Origin: DATGUN01 sp035301285
GTDB lineage: Bacteria > Bacillota > Bacilli > Bacillales > Amphibacillaceae
Direction: 5' to 3'
Length of the DNA: 6,023 nt
NCBI GenBank assembly: GCA_035301285.1
Contig: DATGUN010000104.1
Span: 1-6,023 of the forward strand
Position 1 is the stretch's first letter. The number at the start of each line of letters is the position of its first letter. The notes beneath the pieces are model-generated. The model saw only the letters and a list, made by a program, of their open reading frames with translations. It ran no database searches and was not told where the DNA came from. Below, piece after piece: positions 1 to 6,022 of the stretch. The position numbers and the translations under genes were made by a program.

Positions 1-1253
1 CCATCACCCATTTGAAAAGCGAGAACGGCAGTTTGACGGCTCACACCGACTAAATCAGACAAAGGAGTCATTATTGGCATCGTTAGTGCCGCCTGGCCGC
101 TGCCTGAAGGTACAATAAAATTCAATGCCGATTGTGTTATATACATCCCCATGGCTGATAGGTAACCTGGAAGATTGCCGACTAATGTAGATGCAAAATT
201 TAAGATGGTATCTATTGTTTTACTATCCTCTAATATAACTAATATCCCATAAGCCAGACCTACAACAAGTGCACCTACGACTAGTGTTTCACATCCTTTT
301 ATAAAACTTTCCGCTATCTGATTGGGACTCATTTTTGCTATAATACCAGCAATGACCCCCATAATGACAAATAAAGCAGCAATTTCATTTACATACCAGT
401 CTAAAAAAATGACGCCAAGCGCTAAACCTACAAGTGTTAGTACTAAGGTTGCAATAATTAATCCATGTCTTACTGTAAACATCATTTCCTGCTCTTTACT
501 GGGCTCATGGTCACGATCCTTATCCTCTTTATACATAATACTCTTCTGAGGATTTTTCTTAATTTTTATGGCATAAAACATAACATAGGCGATACTGATG
601 CCAACGAATACAAACCAGAATACAATTCGAACGAACATACCTGAAAATAACGGAAGTTCCGCAATGGTTTGTGCCACGCCAACTGTAAAAGGATTTATAA
701 ACGCAGCGGTAAATCCGGAATAAGCCCCTACAATTACAATAGCAGCACCTACCAACGAATCATAACCTATTCGAATAGCAAGCGGAACTGAGATCAACAT
801 AAATGGAATGATCTCTTCCGCCATTCCGAACGTAGCCCCTCCAAGTGCAAAGAAAAGCATCAACACTGGTATTAAATAAATCTCTTTATTTCCCATTACA
901 TTGGTCATTTTTGCAATAAAAGCTTCCACAGCATTGGTCGACAAGACAATCCCAAAGGATCCACCCACGATGAGAATAAAAAAGATTATCGATCCGCCTT
1001 CCAACATTCCACTTGGTATGGCCAAGAATATATCAAAAATGCCGGGAAGATCCGCCTGTACAGCATGATACGTTCCTTCTACAACTGTGGTTGTTCCATC
1101 TACTTCTTCACGATCAAATTCTCCTGATGGTATAATATAGCTTAATATAGATACAATAATGATGATGCCAAATAGTATAATGAAAACATGCGGAAATTGA
1201 AATTTTGGTTTGTTCTTTGATTCACCAGATACAGCATCCGATTGATTACTCAA
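1..1253 (-). CDS. yfcC: YfcC-family membrane carrier (C-terminus cut by window edge)
   Basis: Reading the minus strand from TTG 1253 gives 417 uninterrupted codons to the window edge. The start is chosen because a GGGGAG Shine-Dalgarno (1260-1265) lies 6 bases upstream and the protein then begins MSNQSD. A second TTG directly before it (1256) would sit too close to the SD. The product is a polytopic inner-membrane protein. After a polar N-tail, a membrane span begins near residue 22 and ends in IIPSGEF. Typical family stretches follow: ALGGATFGMAEEIIPF (136-151), GAYSGFTAAFINPFTVG (176-192), a charged cytoplasmic loop (about 230-258), and FIVPSGSGQAALTMPIM (379-395). These match the YfcC/DcuC-like carriers (Pfam C4-dicarboxylate anaerobic carrier family), often annotated as putative basic amino acid antiporters; that substrate is not experimentally secure. 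Family members have about 460-500 residues, so some 50-80 C-terminal residues lie outside. It is probably co-transcribed with the M20 hydrolase 33 bases upstream. The symbol is family-level only. Confidence 0.9.
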   Translation of the reverse strand, partial: MSNQSDAVSGESKNKPKFQFPHVFIILFGIIIIVSILSYIIPSGEFDREEVDGTTTVVEGTYHAVQADLPGIFDIFLAIPSGMLEGGSIIFFILIVGGSFGIVLSTNAVEAFIAKMTNVMGNKEIYLIPVLMLFFALGGATFGMAEEIIPFMLISVPLAIRIGYDSLVGAAIVIVGAYSGFTAAFINPFTVGVAQTIAELPLFSGMFVRIVFWFVFVGISIAYVMFYAIKIKKNPQKSIMYKEDKDRDHEPSKEQEMMFTVRHGLIIATLVLTLVGLALGVIFLDWYVNEIAALFVIMGVIAGIIAKMSPNQIAESFIKGCETLVVGALVVGLAYGILVILEDSKTIDTILNFASTLVGNLPGYLSAMGMYITQSALNFIVPSGSGQAALTMPIMTPLSDLVGVSRQTAVLAFQMGD

Positions 1254-1286
1254 CAATAACTCCCCCTATTCAAATTCCTACATACT

Positions 1287-2456
1287 TTATTTCAATCGCT
1301 TTGTAAATTCTGCTTTAATACGACTTAAAAGAGCACGGTCCGTTAAGATATCATACCCAGTAGCTGCCAAAGTGAGGGCACCATCAAAGATTGCCTTGTG
1401 ACCATCTTTTGTAACGGTTTTATCGGCATATTCTTTTGTATGGAATTCTAGGCCTGGTTCATTCAAACCAATAAAAGGATGAATGGATGGAATAACCTTA
1501 CTGACATTTCCCATATCCATGGATCCAAAACTGTGATCACTTGGATGCATAAAACGTCCAGTTAATTCCTTCATATTTTTATTAAATGCATCAGACATCG
1601 TCTCATTTGTAATCATATTGTCGAATCCTAATTCAAAATTAGAAATTTCAACTTCAGCCCCGGTCATTAATGCAGCGCCCTTACCAATTCCTTTCAACTG
1701 ACCGACAACTTTATCTAAATTATCTTTTTCTTTTGAGCGAATATAGAACTTGGCCACCGCTCTTTCAGGAACTACATTAGGCACCTCTCCCCCTTCAGTT
1801 ATTATTCCATGGATACGGGTATCCGAGGTGGTATGTTCACGTAAAGCATTTATTCCATTAAAGAGTTGAATAACACTATCCAATGCATTTACACCTTTAT
1901 CTGGGGAGGCTGCAGCGTGTGATGCTTTTCCTGAATATACAAACTGAAGTGACTCCATGGCAGAAGAAGTGCCACTTTGATACGTTTGATCAGCCGAATG
2001 GACCATCATAGCTACATCGATATCATTGAATACCCCTCGGTCACTCATGGTTACCTTTGCACCATTGGTTTCTTCCGCAGGGGTGCCTAGAACAACAATT
2101 TTTCCACCTTTCGCCTCTGCCACTTTACTTAATATAATGCCTGCTCCTACAGCCATAGTTCCAATCAGATTATGACCGCATCCATGACCTACACCAGGTA
2201 GTGCATCGTATTCAGCTAAATACGCTATCGTTGGACCCGGCTTTTTACTGTTAAATTCTGCCCGAAAGGATGTTGGGCGATCAACTATACCCGTTTCAAT
2301 CTCAAAATCGTGACGATTTAATTTGTTTACAAGACGTTTCATGGATTTAAATTCATGTTCACTTATCTCCGGATTTTCATATAAATGATCGTTAAGATTG
2401 TACAAGTCATTTTCTATTTTAACCAATTCATTTTTTAGCTGTTTTTTTATGGCCAT
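1287..2456 (-). CDS. M20-family metallo-amidohydrolase/peptidase (AbgB/PM20D2-like)
   Basis: This 389-residue cytoplasmic zinc-type hydrolase has no signal peptide. The N-terminal stretch DHLYENPEISEHEF (23-36) is typical of M20 aminoacylases and amidohydrolases. The metal centre is readable: AEYDALPGVGHGCGHN (81-96) supplies the usual Cys93 and His95, PAEET (126-130) the catalytic/metal Glu pair 128-129, MVHSAD His153, and LEFHT His339 near the C-terminus. The lid/dimerisation domain spans roughly 168-275 and contains SGKASHAAASPDKGVNALD with the conserved His180. The AEYDALPGVGHGCGHN form is characteristic of the p-aminobenzoyl-glutamate hydrolase subunit B and PM20D2 dipeptidase branch. 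The expected reaction is hydrolysis of an N-acyl-amino acid, aminoacyl-amino acid or aryl-amide bond; the exact substrate is unknown. All expected catalytic residues are present and length is normal. It is the first gene of an apparent operon with the YfcC-type carrier, suggesting import followed by hydrolysis. The SD is strong but very close to ATG (2 bases after GGAGG). Confidence 0.93.
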   Translation of the reverse strand: MAIKKQLKNELVKIENDLYNLNDHLYENPEISEHEFKSMKRLVNKLNRHDFEIETGIVDRPTSFRAEFNSKKPGPTIAYLAEYDALPGVGHGCGHNLIGTMAVGAGIILSKVAEAKGGKIVVLGTPAEETNGAKVTMSDRGVFNDIDVAMMVHSADQTYQSGTSSAMESLQFVYSGKASHAAASPDKGVNALDSVIQLFNGINALREHTTSDTRIHGIITEGGEVPNVVPERAVAKFYIRSKEKDNLDKVVGQLKGIGKGAALMTGAEVEISNFELGFDNMITNETMSDAFNKNMKELTGRFMHPSDHSFGSMDMGNVSKVIPSIHPFIGLNEPGLEFHTKEYADKTVTKDGHKAIFDGALTLAATGYDILTDRALLSRIKAEFTKRLK

Positions 2457-2552
2457 CCCCTCCCCAAAATTTTAATGATTTCCTGACTGACAGATTTAGA
2501 AGTTACTTTCAAATCTCAAAAAAATTAATAAATAGCGCAGAACAGCATAACT

Positions 2553-2587
2553 TTTATATTTTAGAAAAAATAAAATAAAAATTGTAA
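2553..2587 (-). promoter_or_regulatory. Candidate sigma-A-type promoter for the M20-carrier operon
   Basis: On the minus strand, TTACAA (2587-2582, three of six matches to TTGACA) is followed after 18 bases by TAAAAT (2563-2558, five of six matches to TATAAT). TATAAA (2558-2553) is an overlapping alternative -10. The -35 lies within the cre palindrome. The region is so AT-rich that chance matches are likely, so this is a tentative placement resting partly on its position next to the operator. Confidence 0.3.
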
Positions 2588-2596
2588 TCGGTTACA
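2583..2596. promoter_or_regulatory. cre site (CcpA catabolite-response element) for the M20-carrier operon
   Basis: TGTAATCGGTTACA matches every fixed position of the Bacillus cre consensus TGWAANCGNTNWCA. The minus strand reads TGTAACCGATTACA and matches too, so the site is a near-perfect palindrome around a central CpG, as expected for a LacI/GalR-family operator. It lies 126 bases upstream of the M20 ATG and overlaps the candidate -35 element there, a placement consistent with repression by CcpA/HPr-Ser-P when preferred sugars are present. Another LacI-family regulator with a similar operator cannot be excluded. Confidence 0.72.
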
Positions 2597-2607
2597 AATT
2601 TGTTTCA

Positions 2608-2640
2608 TCAGCTTTCCTAGCCAACTTTCTGGAAAACTGA
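2608..2640 (-). repeat. 10-bp inverted repeat (hairpin) upstream of the cre site
   Basis: On the minus strand TCAGTTTTCC (2640-2631) can pair with GGAAAGCTGA (2617-2608) across a 13-base loop, giving ten pairs including one G-U wobble in the minus-strand RNA. In plus-strand RNA the same position becomes a C-A mismatch, so the structure favours minus-strand transcripts, such as read-through from the amidase. No U-tract follows, so it is not a standard intrinsic terminator. It could be a processing hairpin or part of a protein-binding site. Confidence 0.4.
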
Positions 2641-2792
2641 ACCAGCAGACCCCCTTTGCTTTACTTTATATAAATATATTAAACAATAGAACTACAAATT
2701 CCCTTAAAACATTTTTCCTCTATTAATATGTTTTCTTTCTACAATCATTTACACGCAAGTTGTTCAAAGTGGTTGATTAATAAATATTGGAT

Positions 2793-4166
2793 TTATTCAC
2801 CCACCCCCTGCATTTCCAATACACGCCCTATTTGATACAGAACCGCTTCGTCGTTTTCTTTTCCAATCAATTGTGTCCCGATAGGTAAACCTGCGTTGGA
2901 TAATCCAGTGGGCAATGTCAAGCTTGGAAGTCCGATAATATTAGTTGGCGCCGTGAGCCGTGTGATGCTTGACCGGACATCGGCTGTTACCTTTTCCCCA
3001 TCACCGATGCTATGATGGATGACACGTTGATCGATATCAGGTGTAGGGATTGAGATTGTTGGTGTGACAAGAGCATCCACATCTTTCATAGCAGTCCTGA
3101 AAATTTCCTTGAATGTGTATTTTCTTTTCAGTGCCTCGGTATATGCCTCTTTTGTTTGAACAGACTTTTCGATACGTTCCTTTACTTCGGGATCCCAGTC
3201 ATCGGGGAATCTATTTACATTTTCTTCATGTACTTGGTATGATTCGTAGGCGATGATGATCTTTTGTGCATCCAACATCTTATCCACATCCGGAATGTGA
3301 ATGTCATAGACTTTGACGCCGGCACGTCTGAGAAGCCCTTTGACCTTGCGGAAATTGGCTTCCACTTCTTCATTTATATCGTCCAAAAAGAATGGATGTG
3401 GGATTCCGACTGTTAGATCAGTTATATCATCAGTCATATGACTATCGAATGGATTGCCAACATGATTTCCTTTCAATACGTCCAACAGAATAGCATTATC
3501 TGCCACATTTTTTGTCATCGGACCCACACAATCGAGTGTTTCGGAAAGTGGATGAACACCGTCTACTGGTACAGACCCATTTGTAGCCTTCATACCAACA
3601 AGCCCACAAAAGGCCGATGGAATACGTATCGAACCACTTGTATCAGTTCCGATTGAACCGCTGCAGAGGCCCGCCGTTACCGAGGAAGCAGACCCGCCGC
3701 TGGACCCACCCGCCATCTTCGTCGTGTCATATGGATGACGCATTGGGCCAAAGTAGGATCGGTCACCTGTTGGCCCATAGGCAAACTGATGTGTGTTTGT
3801 TTTACCGATCATAATGGCCCCGGCATATTTAAGCCGCTTCACAACCTCAGCATCTTTTTCAGGTACAAAATGTTCATAGATTTTTGAGCCCATTGTCGTT
3901 CTCATACCACGAGTGTATACCATATCCTTCACGCCGATGGGGATACCGAATAAAGCACCTTCCCCATTTCCCAATGCCAACTGACGGTCCATCTCATGTG
4001 CAATCGCTTCTGCCTCAGGATTGATAGTGATAAATGCATTTAGCGCATCATTCATTTTATTTATTTTTTGTAACATCGCATGCATCAGTTCAATGACTTG
4101 AATCTCCCTATTTTTGATTAACAGTGACAACTCCTTGATTGACTTGGTAGATAATGACATATCCAT
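2793..4166 (-). CDS. Amidase-signature family amidohydrolase (stand-alone, GatA-like fold)
   Basis: This 457-residue cytoplasmic hydrolase belongs to the amidase signature family, which cleaves carboxamide bonds with a Ser-cisSer-Lys triad. All three residues are visible: Lys80 in GIPIGVKDM, the cis-Ser155 in AGGSSGGSAS, and the nucleophile Ser179 in GTDTSGSIRIPSAFCG. FGPMRHPYDTTKMAGGSSGG and the C-terminal LTAPTNIIGLPSLTLPTG are also standard for the family. The open frame extends upstream to an ATG at 4205, but the start is placed at 4166 because AGGAGG (4173-4178) lies exactly 6 bases upstream of it, inside that longer frame; the protein then begins MDMSLSTKS. Although the fold resembles GatA of the Glu-tRNA amidotransferase, no gatB or gatC is adjacent and the sequence looks like the free-standing amidases, so a catabolic role is more likely. 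The substrate is unknown. It is divergent from the Na+/solute symporter, which may import its substrate. Confidence 0.93.
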   Translation of the reverse strand: MDMSLSTKSIKELSLLIKNREIQVIELMHAMLQKINKMNDALNAFITINPEAEAIAHEMDRQLALGNGEGALFGIPIGVKDMVYTRGMRTTMGSKIYEHFVPEKDAEVVKRLKYAGAIMIGKTNTHQFAYGPTGDRSYFGPMRHPYDTTKMAGGSSGGSASSVTAGLCSGSIGTDTSGSIRIPSAFCGLVGMKATNGSVPVDGVHPLSETLDCVGPMTKNVADNAILLDVLKGNHVGNPFDSHMTDDITDLTVGIPHPFFLDDINEEVEANFRKVKGLLRRAGVKVYDIHIPDVDKMLDAQKIIIAYESYQVHEENVNRFPDDWDPEVKERIEKSVQTKEAYTEALKRKYTFKEIFRTAMKDVDALVTPTISIPTPDIDQRVIHHSIGDGEKVTADVRSSITRLTAPTNIIGLPSLTLPTGLSNAGLPIGTQLIGKENDEAVLYQIGRVLEMQGVGE

Positions 4167-4172
4167 TAGAGT

Positions 4173-4178
4173 CCTCCT
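4173..4178 (-). promoter_or_regulatory. Ribosome binding site that decides the amidase start
   Basis: The minus strand reads AGGAGG, then ACTCTA, then ATG at 4166. This perfect SD with 6-base spacing argues strongly against the upstream ATG codons at 4205, 4187 and 4184, none of which has a comparable site. Confidence 0.85.
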
Positions 4179-4220
4179 ATTCATCATGAAATTGACATTT
4201 AACATCTATTAAATTAGAAT

Positions 4221-4246
4221 ATTTAGTAAATATATATCATTTAGTA
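4221..4246. repeat. Two direct copies of ATTTAGTA in the divergent control region
   Basis: ATTTAGTA occurs at 4221-4228 and again at 4239-4246, 18 bases start to start. Both lie just downstream of the proposed amidase -10, the second close to the expected transcription start. Paired direct repeats there could be regulator half-sites, but AT-rich eight-mers recur by chance. Confidence 0.3.
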
Positions 4247-4253
4247 TAGCATG

Positions 4254-4283
4254 ATTATATATCCATAGCATATTTATTTACAA
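4254..4283 (-). promoter_or_regulatory. Probable sigma-A-type promoter of the amidase gene
   Basis: On the minus strand TTGTAA (4283-4278, four of six matches to the -35 consensus) is followed after 18 bases by TATAAT (4259-4254, perfect -10). Transcription would begin near 4247, leaving a leader of about 80 bases before the ATG at 4166. A second -10-like hexamer, TATACT (4248-4243), lies just downstream. The AT-rich context lowers confidence. Confidence 0.45.
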
Positions 4284-4288
4284 CAGGT

Positions 4289-4294
4289 TATATT
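4289..4294 (+). promoter_or_regulatory. Weak candidate -10 element for the symporter gene
   Basis: TATATT matches five of six positions of the -10 consensus and lies 56 bases upstream of the GTG start. The hexamers 17-18 bases upstream match the -35 consensus poorly (two to three of six), so expression may need an activator or another sigma factor, or the element may be spurious. Confidence 0.25.
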
Positions 4295-4318
4295 CCACGT
4301 TGATTTGGAAGACGTCAC

Positions 4319-4331
4319 CTGAAAACTTCAG
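4319..4331 (+). repeat. Perfect 5-bp inverted repeat just before the symporter SD
   Basis: CTGAA (4319-4323) and TTCAG (4327-4331) flank AAC and end 6 bases before the GGAGG at 4338. In the mRNA they could form a short hairpin, too small to be stable alone. It could also be a small operator. It falls in untranslated leader if the GTG 4351 start is correct. Confidence 0.25.
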
Positions 4332-4337
4332 AGAAAT

Positions 4338-4342
4338 GGAGG
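4338..4342 (+). promoter_or_regulatory. Ribosome binding site supporting the GTG start of the symporter
   Basis: GGAGG is followed after 8 bases (CACAAAAA) by GTG 4351. It lies just inside the longer possible reading frame, overlapping the codon after ATG 4336, which makes the ATG and TTG alternatives less likely. Confidence 0.75.
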
Positions 4343-4350
4343 CACAAAAA

Positions 4351-5826
4351 GTGGTTAGTACGTATGTATGGATCATGTTTTCGATTTTCCTGTTAATCAT
4401 GTTTATTTTAAGTCTATATGCCACGAAGAAAACCAAAACAATGGAGGACTTTGCCATCAGCGGTGCTAAATTAGGCCCTTACGTTTTGGGATTGTCTTTA
4501 GCTGCAACTTTATTCAGCGCCGCTACGTTCATGGGTTATCCGGGCTATTCATATGCATGGGGATTCAGTAATCTTTGGCTTTACCTATCACTCGCAGTTG
4601 CCGCTCCTATAGGCATCATCACGATCGCAAAAGCAGTCAGGAAAAGGAACGAAACGCAAAAGTCGTTATCTTTGCCCGATTGGCTTGGTGATTTTTATGA
4701 CAGTGATATCCTCAGGATAGGTACTGGATTGATCATGCTATTCAATCTATTTTACATTGCCGCCCAGTTTACAGCCGGAGCACAGATCTTTGAATATATG
4801 TTGGGATTGAATTATTCAACTGGACTCATCATCATTGCCGTCATCGTGGTTGCCTACGTTTTTGCAGGGGGTTCATATGCGGATGTCTATACAGATGCCG
4901 TCCAAGCGTTGTTGATGATAGTAGCGGGAATCTTTGTTTTCATTACAGGCATTTATGTTTTTGGAAGCGGAAACATCAATACGGCATTTGCGAACATCTC
5001 GGATAATTTGGCACAGCAAGACGGAAAACTCGTACAAATATTTAATCCAGACTCGAACTATTACGCTGTCTCCGCTGTAGTAGGACTGATGATCGTACAG
5101 TTTGCTTTTGCCGCCCAGCCGCAATTATTCAATAAGGTTCTTTCGCTTGAGAAGCAAAAAGACTTAAGAAAAATGATTATCGTATATATTATCGCTTCAG
5201 TTACAAGTCTATTGGTTTTATTCGGAGGATTATACGCAAGAGCTGCCCTACCAAATATCGAAGTGGCTGACCTGGCCTTGATTGAATATATCACTTGGGG
5301 ACTCCCAGCATTTCTGGCCGCTTTTATAGCCGTCGTTATTTTGGCCGCCGCTTTATCCACAACAGATGGATTATTTGTGGTCATGTCAACCGTCTTCGCA
5401 AACGACATTTTCCGCAAAGTTTTAGTGAGGCGCGGAATCATAAAAGTAAAAGAAGACAAAGTTGATAAAATCGCTCTGAAAATTAGCAGATATGCCGTCC
5501 TCGTAGTCGGTATATTAGCTTCATTATTAGTCTTACGCCCCCCTGAATTCTTGGGTGATTTAATGTGGGTAGGTATTTCCGGCGTATCAGCAGGAACACT
5601 TGGACCGATTATATATGCGATATTTGGTAAAAGAAAAGCCTCTCCACACGCCGCAGAAGGTTCCATGATTATCGGGTTAATATTTTATCTGATCATTGTA
5701 TTTACAGGGATAGAATCAAGTCCACTTGCGGCAGGTGGCTGGGCAACCTTAGTAGGTATCGCAACCATGTGGATACTTGCCTATACGTTTAAAAGTCCCA
5801 CCCAACAGGCGTCAACGACAAAATAG
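4351..5826 (+). CDS. Sodium:solute symporter (SSS/SSF family)
   Basis: This is a polytopic inner-membrane symporter with the LeuT-like fold, expected to couple Na+ entry to uptake of a small organic solute. GTG 4351 is chosen as start because GGAGG (4338-4342) lies 8 bases upstream; the protein (491 residues, normal length) then begins MVSTYVW and enters its first span at once. The frame is open back to TTG 4300, and ATG 4336 is possible, but neither has a good SD. Diagnostic stretches are LGLSLAATLFSAATFMGYPG (first core helix), GGSYADVYTDAVQ (about 173-185, the SSF signature), FAAQPQLFNKVLSLEKQKDLR (cytoplasmic loop), and AAALSTTDG with Ser336/Thr337, the helix that normally supplies Na+ site residues. 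Many family members carry His in the QPQ position region. The solute cannot be assigned. Closest general resemblance is to PanF/YodF/proline-type symporters of Bacillaceae. It is divergent from the amidase and followed by a 33-residue membrane protein on the same strand. Confidence 0.93.
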   Translation: MVSTYVWIMFSIFLLIMFILSLYATKKTKTMEDFAISGAKLGPYVLGLSLAATLFSAATFMGYPGYSYAWGFSNLWLYLSLAVAAPIGIITIAKAVRKRNETQKSLSLPDWLGDFYDSDILRIGTGLIMLFNLFYIAAQFTAGAQIFEYMLGLNYSTGLIIIAVIVVAYVFAGGSYADVYTDAVQALLMIVAGIFVFITGIYVFGSGNINTAFANISDNLAQQDGKLVQIFNPDSNYYAVSAVVGLMIVQFAFAAQPQLFNKVLSLEKQKDLRKMIIVYIIASVTSLLVLFGGLYARAALPNIEVADLALIEYITWGLPAFLAAFIAVVILAAALSTTDGLFVVMSTVFANDIFRKVLVRRGIIKVKEDKVDKIALKISRYAVLVVGILASLLVLRPPEFLGDLMWVGISGVSAGTLGPIIYAIFGKRKASPHAAEGSMIIGLIFYLIIVFTGIESSPLAAGGWATLVGIATMWILAYTFKSPTQQASTTK

Positions 5827-5920
5827 ATTATTAAAGACACAACTGTAAACGGGAGCGTTAAAGAAATCCTGAACAGTAAGATCATTGGGAAGATAATTAT
5901 ATAAAGGAAGGTGTTTCGTT
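5827..5920 (+). other. 94-base spacer between symporter and small membrane protein
   Basis: The spacer has no intrinsic terminator: the only compact dyad is AACG-GGAG-CGTT (4-bp stem) without a U-tract. Co-transcription of the small gene with the symporter is therefore plausible. It ends with the SD AAGGAAGG (5904-5911), 9 bases before the ATG. Confidence 0.6.
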
Positions 5921-6022
5921 ATGTGGATTAACCCAATGTTGTCCATTTGGCTATACGTTACAGGCGGTGCGATAATTTTATTTGCTTTTCTTCTGTGGAA
6001 ACTGTACCCCAGCGATGAATAA
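5921..6022 (+). CDS. 33-residue single-span membrane protein, possible symporter accessory
   Basis: This complete short gene runs from ATG 5921 to TAA 6020-6022. AAGGAAGG followed by 9 bases gives a good SD. The product starts MWINPML, has one hydrophobic span at about residues 7-26 (Trp-, Gly-, Ile-, Leu- and Phe-rich, including TGGAIILFAFLL), and ends in WKLYPSDE. The single Lys27 at the end of the span and an uncharged N-terminus weakly suggest an outside-to-inside orientation with the acidic tail in the cytoplasm. Small membrane proteins encoded beside SSS-family symporters are a known pattern (for example YjcH/DUF485 with ActP, YhdT with PanF, and short proteins annotated as symporter accessory proteins), but those I remember differ in sequence. 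I do not recognise this one as a named family. Role as a symporter subunit or stabiliser is inferred from position, strand and size. Confidence 0.75.
   Translation: MWINPMLSIWLYVTGGAIILFAFLLWKLYPSDE

Larger units (their letters stand above)
2457..2792. other. 336-base intergenic region between amidase and M20 operon
   Basis: This AT-rich, non-coding stretch lies downstream of the amidase stop and upstream of the M20 start, both on the minus strand. It holds the M20 SD (GGGGAGGGG, 2457-2465), an exact cre consensus match (2583-2596), weak minus-strand promoter elements next to it, and a 10-bp inverted repeat (2608-2640). I found no convincing open reading frame, RNA gene or U-tract terminator. 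The segment 2641-2792 shows only AT-rich sequence with a weak 7-bp dyad, so how amidase transcription ends is unclear. Confidence 0.8.

Noticed and set aside
322..549. Plus-strand 75-codon open frame
   Set aside because: It lies entirely antisense to the YfcC-family carrier, whose minus-strand frame is continuous and family-like; no SD or recognisable protein.
2706..2734. AAAACAT/ATGTTTT inverted repeat as an amidase terminator
   Set aside because: The stem is 7 bp, almost all A-T, with a 15-base loop, and no U-tract follows on the minus strand.
3438..3814. Two overlapping plus-strand open frames of 72 and 65 codons
   Set aside because: Both are antisense to the conserved catalytic region of the amidase and have no protein-like features.
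2793..4166. Amidase as GatA of the Glu-tRNA(Gln) amidotransferase
   Set aside because: No gatC or gatB is next to it, the protein is shorter than usual GatA, and the context is transport/catabolism.
4180..4190. TTCAT-C-ATGAA palindrome in the amidase leader
   Set aside because: Five-base arms in AT-rich sequence are expected by chance; no second copy or promoter relation was seen.
4873..5124. Minus-strand 83-codon open frame
   Set aside because: Antisense to the symporter with no SD or domain; a shadow frame.
5061..5666. Minus-strand 201-codon open frame
   Set aside because: It is antisense to the well-supported symporter, and its translation is low-complexity and matches nothing I recognise.
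5833..5870. ACTGT/ACAGT and AACG/CGTT dyads after the symporter as a terminator
   Set aside because: The stems are only 4-5 bp, one has a long loop, and there is no T-run downstream.
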